NCBI GenBank assembly: GCA_002686365.1
Contig: NZBZ01000021.1
Span: 1 to 33,460, forward strand
Origin: a bacterium
GTDB taxonomy: Bacteria; Patescibacteriota; Minisyncoccia; UBA6257; GWB1-50-10
Direction of reading: 5' to 3'
DNA length: 33,460 nucleotides
Shown: positions 15,293-22,851 of the stretch, one piece after another
How positions within the stretch are numbered: position 1 is the stretch's first letter
Layout of the letters: each line of letters begins with the position of its first letter
Program-made: the position numbers and the translations under genes
The notes under the pieces: model-generated
Databases searched by the model: none
Told to the model about the DNA's origin: nothing
What the model saw: the letters and a program-made list of their open reading frames with translations, nothing else

Positions 15293-16059
15293 TGGACTTT
15301 AGAGATGTTGAGCATTTTAAAACAGAGTGCGGATATGATTTTGATGATGGGTGGTATCCTCGGGTCACAAAGATTGTTGGAATAAAGGCAAAGCCCGCTT
15401 TGTATTATTTTTACGCAAAGATGCCTAGTTTTGGCGCCGCAGAGCAGATGAAGAATCAATCTGCTGTTGAGGGAACTCTCGTGCATGATACGATTGAGGG
15501 GCTTTTGACTGGTAAGACTCCTGTTATTTCTCCTTCGATTCAGGCTTCTGTGGATTCTTTTGTGCGATTTTTAGATGAGAAGCAGATTCAGGTTGATCCA
15601 AATTATGTTGAGTATCGTTTGCATCATCCAGAGCATAGGTATGCAGGCACTTTGGATGCAATTGCAACAATTGGAGGCAAGAAAGGAATTATGGATATAA
15701 AAACATCGCAGGCAATTTATCGTGATTATGGATTGCAGACGTCAGCTTATATGGCTGCGATGAAGCCTTTGATTCCAGAACTTCAGATGCGGTGGATTTT
15801 GCGGATTGATCAGGATCAGGCATGTCAGTGGTGTGGTGCGCGGCTTCGTAAGAAGGGCGGGCGTGATGTGATTCGTTCTAATCGGAGTAATTATAATGAT
15901 GTTCGAAACTGCTCTGCACATATTTGGGGGCCAATGGAGGGACATGTAGAGATTCAGGAGTTTCCTAATTGGGAAAAAGATTTTGAGGCGTTTTTGGGCG
16001 CGAAACGTTTATGGGAATGGGAGCATGAGGAGTGGTTGAATAAGGTTGGGTATGTTTAG
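15289..16059 (+). CDS. PD-(D/E)XK nuclease-superfamily protein (RecB/Cas4-like fold)
   Basis: 256 aa, translationally overlapped with murC (ATGA at 15289-15292; a second Met codon follows directly). Residues near 62-70 read GTLVHDTIE, then AGTLDAIATIGGKKGIMDIKTS and LQTSAYM. The Asp of TLDA, the DxK of DIKT and the Gln/Tyr of QTSAY match motifs II-IV of PD-(D/E)XK nucleases. A CxxC (CQWCG) and a later Cys may bind metal, reminiscent of but not equal to the Cas4 iron-sulfur cluster. No cas genes or CRISPR array are nearby, so a DNA repair or housekeeping role is more likely. There is no evident functional link with MurC. Confidence 0.8.
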   Translation: MMDFRDVEHFKTECGYDFDDGWYPRVTKIVGIKAKPALYYFYAKMPSFGAAEQMKNQSAVEGTLVHDTIEGLLTGKTPVISPSIQASVDSFVRFLDEKQIQVDPNYVEYRLHHPEHRYAGTLDAIATIGGKKGIMDIKTSQAIYRDYGLQTSAYMAAMKPLIPELQMRWILRIDQDQACQWCGARLRKKGGRDVIRSNRSNYNDVRNCSAHIWGPMEGHVEIQEFPNWEKDFEAFLGAKRLWEWEHEEWLNKVGYV

Positions 16060-16066
16060 GTTTGAG

Positions 16067-16257
16067 AGAGAAAAAAATGCTGGTTTCTCTCGTCTCCTTC
16101 GCATGCCACCATATAAACTCGCTCGTTCATCAGGAGTTTCACAAAAATTGCCGAACTCGCTTCGCTCAAACAACGGCAATTTTCTACTTCTGACTTCTCG
16201 CTCGTGTATGGTGTCGGCATGCTTCGGCATGCTCGTTCATCTAGCATTTTTTTCTCT
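16067..16257. repeat. 191-bp nested palindromic element after the nuclease gene
   Basis: Outer arms 16067-16081 and 16243-16257 are a perfect 15-bp inverted repeat (AGAGAAAAAAATGCT). Partial pairing continues inward (GCATGCC..CCATA against its complement). The centre is a perfect 10-bp repeat, AAAATTGCCG (16144-16153) and CGGCAATTTT (16174-16183). It begins 8 bases after the nuclease stop, mirroring the element that follows murG. Open frames through it are low-complexity and not credible genes. Confidence 0.8.
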
Positions 16258-16306
16258 GTGGAAATATTTAGCCTTCTTTGTGGGAGGTGTAGGAGGTCTG
16301 TTGGTA

Positions 16307-16330
16307 GTTCCCGCTTCAGCGGGAACTTTT
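16307..16330 (+). terminator. Plus-strand terminator ending the murC-nuclease transcript
   Basis: GTTCCCGC (16307-16314) and GCGGGAAC (16319-16326) form a perfect 8-bp stem with a TTCA loop followed by four T. It closes the plus-strand half of the window. Confidence 0.8.
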
Positions 16331-16335
16331 ATTAT

Positions 16336-16362
16336 AAAAAATCCCGCTCTTGGATGAGCGGG
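16336..16362 (-). terminator. Minus-strand terminator of the orphan secreted-protein gene
   Basis: CCCGCTC (16343-16349) pairs with GAGCGGG (16356-16362). On the minus strand the stem is followed by six U residues (complement of 16336-16341, after one intervening base). It lies about 50 bases downstream of the stop at 16411 and only 9 bases from the opposing plus-strand terminator. Confidence 0.8.
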
Positions 16363-16410
16363 TTTACGGTTCTGGACGTTCAATGTCCAGGGATTACTGC
16401 GGGCGGTGTG

Positions 16411-16782
16411 CTATCTGCGGCGTGCCCATTTCATCTTGCCCCAAGTTGCGGCGAGGTGGTACCTGGGCGTGTTCAGCGTGGGCGTGAAGCGCGTGTATCT
16501 TGATAGGTATATTTCTACCCATCTTTCGTCGAAGTCGCACAGCTTTAGCCTGAGTTCGTCCTTCATCTCACCCCATGTTGCGGCTAAGCTGTTTCTTGCG
16601 ACAAAGGCGGTAGACGTGCACATGATCTTGATCGTTGCTTTGTCTACAGCGTTGTTCGGGACTATCCCGTCGCACGCCGTTTCCACGGTCACTGTGACTG
16701 GCGCGTTTTCTGCGATCGCAGCGCTCGAGAGCGTGGAGACTAGAAGAACGGCGATCGTTGCAATTAGATTTCTGAGGGACAT
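16411..16782 (-). CDS. Orphan secreted protein, 123 aa, unknown function
   Basis: Start ATG 16782 is chosen over an in-frame ATG 30 bases upstream because GGAG precedes it by 6 nt and a clean signal peptide follows (MSLRNLIATIAVLLVSTLSS, probable cleavage after AIA). The mature part is about 99 residues with three Cys (ETACDG, IKIMCTST, KLCDFD). A short motif occurs twice: SLAATWGEMK and HLAATWGKMK, about 45 residues apart. It ends basic (MKWARRR). Codon use is GC-richer (ATC, GTC, ACG, GCC) than its neighbours, suggesting transfer or a different expression class. It has its own promoter and terminator. No family recognised. Confidence 0.7.
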   Translation of the reverse strand: MSLRNLIATIAVLLVSTLSSAAIAENAPVTVTVETACDGIVPNNAVDKATIKIMCTSTAFVARNSLAATWGEMKDELRLKLCDFDERWVEIYLSRYTRFTPTLNTPRYHLAATWGKMKWARRR

Positions 16783-16849
16783 GATGGTCTCCAGTTTTGG
16801 GCCTTTACTCAAGCCATCTTGTTTGACGGAGGCGTGTGCTGCTGCATCT

Positions 16850-16879
16850 ATATTTCTCTAAAAAGGCCTTATTTGTCAA
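16850..16879 (-). promoter_or_regulatory. Promoter of the orphan secreted-protein gene
   Basis: A consensus -35, TTGACA, reads on the minus strand at 16879-16874. With 18-nt spacing a weak -10 (AAATAT) lies at 16855-16850; TATAGA lies 3 bases further on. The -35 directly abuts the terminator of the upstream cohesin gene, so the gene is an independent unit with a 5' leader of about 65 nt. Confidence 0.55.
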
Positions 16880-16880
16880 G

Positions 16881-16906
16881 AAGAGCCCCGTGAAGGCGGG
16901 GCTCTT
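16881..16906 (-). terminator. Terminator after the cohesin-like gene
   Basis: AAGAGCCCCG (16881-16890) and CGGGGCTCTT (16897-16906) form a perfect 10-bp stem with a 6-nt loop, 12 bases after the stop at 16919. The U tract on the minus strand is short and interrupted. Confidence 0.7.
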
Positions 16907-16918
16907 TAGTCTACTTCA

Positions 16919-17767
16919 CTATTTCTTTTTTGGAGTAGGCTTGCGTGGTTTGGTCTTTGGTTTTGGAGGGTCTTCTTCAGGGAGGGGTGTTGTTATTTCT
17001 TCTTTTTTTACTGTGTTTCCTCCTATTGCTTTTCGGATGATTTGAGCTATAACAGCAAGAAGTACAAGTCCAACAAAGATGCCAATCCAGATATTGTTTG
17101 TTCCTATTGTGAGGACGTTTCCGAGTGATTCTATAATCGTTGCCTGTCCTTCGGGCCCTGGGGTTGTAATTGGGATTGGTGTTGTTTCTTCTATTGGAAT
17201 TTCTTCAGGTTCTTCACCTGGTTCTGGAGCGATTATTTCTTCAGGCTCTTCAACTGGAGTTGGTGTTGGCGTTGGAGGCGGGGCTGCTGCGTCTTGAATT
17301 GAGAGAATTGCGCTCGGAAGAGTTGCGCTTAGTGTATTTACGTTAGAGCCGTCTAAAGAGAAGGAGTCTATGCTTGCGTTTATTGCTCCTGCTCCCGACT
17401 CTAGGCTTGTGAAAGATGCAGTTCCGAATAACTGGAATGAGGATATTCCTCCTGGGAATCCTCCTGTCTTAATCATCTTGCCGTTTGTGTTGTCTATTAA
17501 GTCATACTCGTTTTGCGCAAGCGGCATCCATCCATTTGCGAATGTAAAGGAGTTAAGTCTTACAAGATTTGCAGGATAATCTATCACAGCTTTTGTTGTG
17601 TAATTTGGAGACCCTGCAGGATTTAAACTAAGTGATACAGTAAATGTTTGTCCTTTTGTTATGTTTATTGCTGTGGGAGATATGGAAAGAGAGCTTATAG
17701 TTAGGGCTTGTGCTTGCGGGGCAATAAGCAGTGCTATTAGTGATGTTATAAGAAGTATTTTTTTCAT
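16919..17767 (-). CDS. Membrane-anchored cohesin-domain protein
   Basis: 282 aa. A signal peptide (MKKILLITSLIALLIAPQAQA) leads to one beta-sandwich domain at about residues 22-160. Its pattern is cohesin-like: ISPTAINITKGQTFTVSLSL, an aromatic/Asn segment, VIDYPANLVRLNSFTF, then FGTASFTSLESGAGAINAS and a final LPSAILSI strand. A Pro/Thr/Glu linker (about 165-215) joins it to a single transmembrane helix (IWIGIFVGLVLLAVIAQII) and a Lys/Pro-rich cytoplasmic tail (KTKPRKPTPKKK). Cohesins bind dockerins, and the preceding gene in the operon, 4 bases upstream, ends in a dockerin. I infer surface display of the dockerin protein. Related carbohydrate-binding sandwich domains could look similar. Confidence 0.75.
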   Translation of the reverse strand: MKKILLITSLIALLIAPQAQALTISSLSISPTAINITKGQTFTVSLSLNPAGSPNYTTKAVIDYPANLVRLNSFTFANGWMPLAQNEYDLIDNTNGKMIKTGGFPGGISSFQLFGTASFTSLESGAGAINASIDSFSLDGSNVNTLSATLPSAILSIQDAAAPPPTPTPTPVEEPEEIIAPEPGEEPEEIPIEETTPIPITTPGPEGQATIIESLGNVLTIGTNNIWIGIFVGLVLLAVIAQIIRKAIGGNTVKKEEITTPLPEEDPPKPKTKPRKPTPKKK

Positions 17768-17771
17768 ATGT

Positions 17772-18809
17772 TTATTGTGACCAGTTTACCATTAAGATGT
17801 TGAAGTCGAATATGTTTACTGTTCCATTTCTGTCTAGGTCAGCAGAGGTTGCGCCTCCTCCACTGCCCCAGTTTACCATAAGCGTGTTGAAGTCAAAGAT
17901 GTTTACTTGGTTATCGCCTGTGGCATCTCCTGCTGTAGATGGTGTTGGTCTTGGGCCGACTCCTCCGCCCCCGCCTCCACCTCCCCCACCCCCTCCTGGG
18001 CCAGCAACGATAACAACGACTTCGCTTGTGCTAGGAATTGGTTCTCCAAATAGGGCATATGGAGTTTCAGCAGAGTTTATTTCGAATGTTACGGTGTTTG
18101 TGTTTGTGTTGATTGTAAATGGTGAGATTTCAACCCAGGAGGAACCGTTGTACATATATGGTTTTATTGTTCCTTCTTCGATGCCTGTGTCGTTATGGGT
18201 CATGGCTACAGAAATTGTAATGTCAGTGCCTGTGATGTTTATTTCGTATCCTGCTAATTTGATTGTTCCGGCAGGAGGGCTTTGGTTGTCTGTAAGTTTT
18301 GAGACTTCTGTAATGGTTGCGCTTGTTGTGGATGTTGCGGATATTGTAATGTCGATGTTTTCTCCAAGTTCGATGATGGCGGATTGATCTTCAGAAACTG
18401 CGATGCTTGAGCTTGTGATTCCTTCATCTTCGTCTGATTCAGAGAGAGTTCCAAATGTTCCGTGGATTGTAAGGTTTAGTTCTGTCCAGCCTCCGTTTTC
18501 GAAGACTTCACCTTCTTCAGCCTCAATCCCTCCTACGGAGAATTCGATTGTTTCGTCAGCGTTTGTTCCGTCAGGGTCAGTTGCAAAGAATATATTTGGA
18601 TTATATCCGTATGTGCCGTCTGATGTTGTTCCGGAGCCTATTTCTTCTCCGTCTATATTTGCTTTAACTGTGAATCCGTCAGGAGCATCACCATTTGTGA
18701 AGGTGATTGTGCCGTAGAACTGGTGCGGGATGCCGGGTGCGGCAGAGGTTATGCTCGGGATGGCAAAGATTAGTCCCACGATGAGTGGTATGATATATGA
18801 CTTCTTCAT
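17772..18809 (-). CDS. Secreted dockerin-bearing surface protein
   Basis: 345 aa. A signal peptide (to about residue 23) is followed by a beta-rich domain resembling carrier domains of surface proteins (HQFYGTITFTNGDAPDGFTV, ANIDGEEIGSGTTSDGTYGY). A Thr/Ser-rich second region follows, with the segment GTIKPYMYNGSSWVEISPF. Then come a run of about 12 Gly and a C-terminal type I dockerin with two Ca-binding half repeats: GDATGDNQVNIFDFNTLMVNW and ADLDRNGTVNIFDFNILMVNW (each shown without its last residues). The halves are nearly identical in VNIFDFNxLMVNW. Dockerins bind cohesins, and the next gene encodes a cohesin-like membrane protein. The ATG lies within a 14-bp inverted repeat that may control translation. 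Confidence 0.85.
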   Translation of the reverse strand: MKKSYIIPLIVGLIFAIPSITSAAPGIPHQFYGTITFTNGDAPDGFTVKANIDGEEIGSGTTSDGTYGYNPNIFFATDPDGTNADETIEFSVGGIEAEEGEVFENGGWTELNLTIHGTFGTLSESDEDEGITSSSIAVSEDQSAIIELGENIDITISATSTTSATITEVSKLTDNQSPPAGTIKLAGYEINITGTDITISVAMTHNDTGIEEGTIKPYMYNGSSWVEISPFTINTNTNTVTFEINSAETPYALFGEPIPSTSEVVVIVAGPGGGGGGGGGGGGVGPRPTPSTAGDATGDNQVNIFDFNTLMVNWGSGGGATSADLDRNGTVNIFDFNILMVNWSQ

Positions 18810-18907
18810 CCCTCACATAAACCCTACGCACTTAAAAACTGTGCGTGCGGTATTATAACGCTTTAGACGATACGCGTTTGGTCTCCATTGTGTTTTATGT
18901 GAGGGAT
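18808..18907 (-). promoter_or_regulatory. Inverted repeats bracketing the promoter of the dockerin-cohesin operon
   Basis: ATCCCTCACATAAA (18808-18821) and TTTATGTGAGGGAT (18894-18907) are perfect 14-bp inverted repeats. Between them the minus strand has TATAAT (18857-18852), without a good -35, and a 5' leader hairpin ACGCAC...GTGCGT. The downstream arm contains the GAGGG and the AU of the dockerin AUG. RNA reading through from the upstream adhesin gene could pair both arms and hide the start, while RNA from the internal promoter lacks the first arm. A short invertible promoter is a second possibility. Confidence 0.6.
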
Positions 18908-18916
18908 TCATATTTT

Positions 18917-21900
18917 CTATTCGTCGTCACTGCCGTTACCCGGACCGTAGGCATAGTCAATTGATGGTGAGAATGATTTTAGGAAGATCCAGTATCCTGC
19001 TCCTGGATCAATGTCGTCTTCGAAGTCTACTGTATCGAATGTTTTTGATTCATTATCGTATGATCGTATTGAGCTCCAGTATGCGCTCGTTTCATCCCAT
19101 GTGTCTGTAAGGAGTGTTGCGAGGGCAAAGTTTGCTGGTTCTGATGTTGTGCCTTCGATTTGGTAGTACCCGAGCATGTTCCATCCTTCGTAGAGAGTTC
19201 TTTCTGGAGGTGTTATTTCCCCGCCCTGGAATGTATTTCCATACCCTTCAATTGTTCCTTCGTCCTCAGATGAGTAGTTGATCCAGTATGCATACCCAGC
19301 AGTTAGTTCGTCAAGATTGCTTGTTTCAGGGCTTCCTGGGCGGTAGACAGACCACGTATTTGTTCCTTTGTCATAGGTGTAGACGGAACTAATTGTTGAG
19401 GATGAGTTGAGCTCTCCTAAGACATCCCCTACGTCTGAGCTTTGGGGTACGATTGGAATGGAGATAAGATTCCAGCCCTGAGTTAGATCTATTGAGTATG
19501 TTACTGCTGTGGTGAAGTCCCAATCATACTCGTCAATTTCATTTTCAGAGTCGTCTACGATGTTATATAGATATACTGTATATGTTGAGTCGCCATCTAG
19601 TGTGTCGCCTGGTGTGATGGTTGCGGTTCTTGTCTCACTATCATATGAGACAGTTACATCCTGCTCGTCCCATTCTGATTCGAGGTCAACGTTTTCTTCG
19701 GATATAGTTACGTCTTCATCGAATGTTACTGTGATGCCGGGGTTATTTGGATCAAGGCCTGTTGTGTTTGGAGTTGGGGTAACTCCAGAGATTCCCGGAG
19801 GCGTAGCATCTGCTGGATTTACAGTACGCTCAACATTTGGATTTCCATTTATGTCTTCTAATACTCCGGCTGTAATAGTTACATCTGGTGTGGCATCCGC
19901 GTTTATTGAGGTTCCGAGGGTGAGTGTTACTTCTCCATCATCTGTTTCTTCTGCGTTTGTTACAGTGTTGTCTTCTACAGTAAAGTCAGAGGCGTCTATT
20001 GTTTCTTCGTCAAGGTCTTCGCTGAAAATTGCTGTTATTGTAGTCGCAGATGTTGTTTCTGCTTCCATAAGTACTGGTCCTGCGTTATCGTCTGCTGTGA
20101 TGAAGTCATCATCTATTTCGTTTCCTGCAAGGTCTTCAACGTTATATATGTATAAGTCTAGTTCTTCGTCTGTATTAGCCCCTTCGTTGTCTTCAATAAT
20201 AATTATTGTGAGTACTCCGGCTGTTTCTGTTGTGCTTGTTGCGTCGTATCCGTCTACATCAAAGTTTTCAATATCTATACTTTCATCGGCCAGGTCTTCG
20301 TTAAATGTTATTGTGACCTGGTCTATTTGTCCGTTTTCATCTGTATCTGCTGTTACTGCTTCTAGCATTTCAGGGGCAACAGTATCTACTGTAAATGTTC
20401 CGGATGAGTCAGGGCTCATAATATTCCCAAGTTCGTCTTGAGCTGTAGATATTGTGATTGTTCCAGTTGCTGCGTCGCAGTCATCATATACTTCGAGCTC
20501 ATAGGAGTATGTATTGGAATCTTCAAAGTCCATTTCTTCTGCCTCTATATTGTCGCAGACTCCAGTTGAGCTTGAGTATGTGATTGAGATTTCCGGCACT
20601 GTATTTTCATCAATGTCTTCTGTAAATGTCGCAGTAAGTGTGTAGAAGTCTTCTATGTAGATCGCTGTGCCGAGGTCTAGAGAGTCTATTGTAGGACCTA
20701 CAGTATCAATAAGGACGTTTCCGTCAGTATTTTCGGTTTCATTATTTGCAAGGTCGTTTCCTGTGATTGTGATTGTGTTCGTGCCCTGCGCGTCGTTTTC
20801 AGTTACCGCATATGTGTAGGTGTAGTTTAGGTCGCTGGAGGTTGTAAATGTTGCGTCGTTTGTTCCCACTTGTACAATTGGATTTGCGATAAGGAGTTCG
20901 TCGGATGTGAAGGTGATTGAGATTTCTCCTGCTTTAGTTTCAGCTGGAGTTGATGTTACGTTCGAGAAGGTTGGCGGGGTGTTGTCTATGGTTAGCTCAT
21001 TTGAGACATCTATTGTTGACGAGGCATTTGCAGGGCGTTCTACGTATACTAGTACCTGCCCTTCTGTGTTTGCTCCGCCTGATGCAACTACAAAGGTGCC
21101 CTCTAGGGCTGTTTCTGACCCATCTTTCGGGCTTAGCGTGGTGTCATCTTCTGTCCCAAAGTCAGAGGCATCTCCTATTCCAGTGTTTTCTGTGTTTGAG
21201 TCAGTTTCTACTGTGATGGTTACTGTATCTCCATCTTTTACATTTGTCTGGCTGTTTGGCGGTGTGAGTGTGATGCTTGAGATTTGCGGTGTGGTGTTAT
21301 CCACAGTCACAGAATCAGAAAGAATTATTGCAGTATTCCCTGCCTCATCAAGGAGCTCTAATTCGAGACGGACTGTAACTGCGTTTGTTTCAAGCGTGCC
21401 TATATTTATTGTGCCGGAGATGTTTGTTCCATCTTGGGTTACAAGTTCTGTTGTGTCAGTTCCTTCTCCGATTTCTGTACTGCTTGCGTCGTATACTCTA
21501 AATGTTGATGCTGTGAGTGTTGGCGTGGATCCGGTTCCATCTATTGTTCCTCCGATTGTAATGTCATCCAGATTTTTTACTGCAGTCTGCTCGTTTGGTT
21601 CATCTAATGTAGGGCTTGCAGTTGGGTCTTCATTGTCAAAGAGTGTTGAGACAGAAGTGTCTTGTGTAGAGTTTGTCGCAATATCGGTTGCGGTTATAAC
21701 AAGTGTTTTTGTTCCATTTTCTATGTTCGTACTTGTGGCAATAGTGAATGTATTTGAATAAGTGCTTGATCCTGTGAGATTTAGAGAATATTCCGCGTCT
21801 CCCTCAAGCGGAGTGAGATCAATTGTTACGGTTTCTACTCCGGATGGAGTATCAGTTACTTCTGCGGAGATCTCGATAGTGTCTCCTTCTTTTACAGCAT

Positions 21901-22720
21901 TTTGTCCTTCAGGCAGTGTGATTGAGGTTGTGGATATTGTTGGCGCTATCTTGTCAATTCTTACCTGGTTTTCTGCTGTTTTTACATCTTCAGTGTTTCC
22001 AACGTTATCTATGGAGAAGTATTTAATGGTGTAGGTTCCGGTGTTTGTAAGAGAGATACTTGTTCCTTCTGATGATGATTCTGTCGGGTCATTTCCATCT
22101 GAGGTGTAAAAAGTATTGGCAATTCCAGAACCGTCTACGTGTTCTACAAAATTATCTATTGGAGTGAGAGTGATAGTTACGTCTTCGTTGGTCCACGTAC
22201 TTGTTGCATTGTCAGTTGTAAGCGGGGCCGTGACATCAACAACTGATTCTAATGATGTTGTTATGTTATAGCTCTGCTCGTCCCATGTAGTCGTGTCCCA
22301 GTGATAGTCAGTGTCTTCTTCGAGCGCATCAGGTGATGTTGCTGAAAATGTAACACTTGCGCTTTCTCCGGGAGCAAGATGGTCGTGTTGAACTCCTTTT
22401 ATGCATTGGATTTCATTGCTTTCGGGCGGAGATGCTTTTCCCCAAGATAGTGGGCATGTAATTGTTTCTACGCCGCTGAACGTGAATCCGTCTGGGATTG
22501 CAATATCAATTTCCGCAATGCTGTCTGTGGAGCTTGCATTATTTGTGAGCGTGACTGTGTATTCATTTTCTGTATTCCCTGCCGTTACCTCAGGAGTGAT
22601 TCCGTCCGCGTCTGTTACGTGGGCTGCTTGGATGACCTTTATTGCAACAAAAATACCGCTGAAGATTAGCGATACTGCGAGAAGACCAATGATGGTCTTC
22701 GATGTATTAAGTGTGAACAC
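18917..22720 (-). CDS. Large Ig-repeat surface protein or adhesin, 1267 aa
   Basis: A GTG start at 22720 gives an N-terminal hydrophobic segment (TIIGLLAVSLIFSGIFVAIK) acting as signal or anchor. It is followed by a domain typical of extracellular repeat-fold proteins (residues ~35-160). A chitobiase-C-terminal-like segment (NTFYTSDGNDPTESSSEGTS) and a long series of Ig-like domains come next, several of the SbsA/Big_5 kind (ITFNEDLADESIDIENFDV; VLEDINGNPNVERTVNP; GITVTFDEDVTISEENV). The end carries two related modules with GWNLISIPIVP and YEGWNMLGYY, each closing in GYxYWI/GAGYWI. It is very acidic, with few Cys and no sortase motif. Likely an S-layer-like or adhesive protein. The dockerin-cohesin operon follows on the same strand. 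Confidence 0.8.
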   Translation of the reverse strand: MFTLNTSKTIIGLLAVSLIFSGIFVAIKVIQAAHVTDADGITPEVTAGNTENEYTVTLTNNASSTDSIAEIDIAIPDGFTFSGVETITCPLSWGKASPPESNEIQCIKGVQHDHLAPGESASVTFSATSPDALEEDTDYHWDTTTWDEQSYNITTSLESVVDVTAPLTTDNATSTWTNEDVTITLTPIDNFVEHVDGSGIANTFYTSDGNDPTESSSEGTSISLTNTGTYTIKYFSIDNVGNTEDVKTAENQVRIDKIAPTISTTSITLPEGQNAVKEGDTIEISAEVTDTPSGVETVTIDLTPLEGDAEYSLNLTGSSTYSNTFTIATSTNIENGTKTLVITATDIATNSTQDTSVSTLFDNEDPTASPTLDEPNEQTAVKNLDDITIGGTIDGTGSTPTLTASTFRVYDASSTEIGEGTDTTELVTQDGTNISGTINIGTLETNAVTVRLELELLDEAGNTAIILSDSVTVDNTTPQISSITLTPPNSQTNVKDGDTVTITVETDSNTENTGIGDASDFGTEDDTTLSPKDGSETALEGTFVVASGGANTEGQVLVYVERPANASSTIDVSNELTIDNTPPTFSNVTSTPAETKAGEISITFTSDELLIANPIVQVGTNDATFTTSSDLNYTYTYAVTENDAQGTNTITITGNDLANNETENTDGNVLIDTVGPTIDSLDLGTAIYIEDFYTLTATFTEDIDENTVPEISITYSSSTGVCDNIEAEEMDFEDSNTYSYELEVYDDCDAATGTITISTAQDELGNIMSPDSSGTFTVDTVAPEMLEAVTADTDENGQIDQVTITFNEDLADESIDIENFDVDGYDATSTTETAGVLTIIIIEDNEGANTDEELDLYIYNVEDLAGNEIDDDFITADDNAGPVLMEAETTSATTITAIFSEDLDEETIDASDFTVEDNTVTNAEETDDGEVTLTLGTSINADATPDVTITAGVLEDINGNPNVERTVNPADATPPGISGVTPTPNTTGLDPNNPGITVTFDEDVTISEENVDLESEWDEQDVTVSYDSETRTATITPGDTLDGDSTYTVYLYNIVDDSENEIDEYDWDFTTAVTYSIDLTQGWNLISIPIVPQSSDVGDVLGELNSSSTISSVYTYDKGTNTWSVYRPGSPETSNLDELTAGYAYWINYSSEDEGTIEGYGNTFQGGEITPPERTLYEGWNMLGYYQIEGTTSEPANFALATLLTDTWDETSAYWSSIRSYDNESKTFDTVDFEDDIDPGAGYWIFLKSFSPSIDYAYGPGNGSDDE

Positions 22721-22758
22721 AGTACTTTGAACCTTTCGCCTTTTTAGACCTTGCTTTT

Positions 22759-22786
22759 ATGATAGCGTGTTTATGATATTGGTCAA
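22759..22786 (-). promoter_or_regulatory. Promoter of the large surface-protein gene
   Basis: On the minus strand TTGACC (22786-22781) and TATCAT (22764-22759) are separated by 16 nt, each one base from consensus. This places the start about 30 bases upstream of the GTG. It is the best two-box promoter in the window. Confidence 0.65.
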
Positions 22787-22806
22787 TCTTTTTGTGTTGC
22801 TTAATA

Positions 22807-22830
22807 AAAATCCGCCTTATGGCGGATTTT
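22807..22830 (-). terminator. Terminator after the CYTH gene
   Basis: AAAATCCGCC (22807-22816) and GGCGGATTTT (22821-22830) form a perfect 10-bp stem with a 4-nt loop. On the minus strand the 3' arm ends in a T run (ATTTTTATT). It is 22 bases after the stop at 22852. The stem is symmetrical and could work in both directions. Confidence 0.85.
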
Positions 22831-22851
22831 ATTTGTAGTGAGATTTTTTTA

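Noticed and set aside
16046-16357. Open frames on both strands through the 16.1-16.3 kb region
   Set aside because: They are translations of the palindromic element; composition is repetitive and one crosses two terminators.
19509-20441. Long plus-strand open frame (310 aa) and similar frames antisense to the large surface protein
   Set aside because: Ser/Val-rich low-complexity translation explained by the codon bias of the Ig-repeat gene on the minus strand; no start signals.
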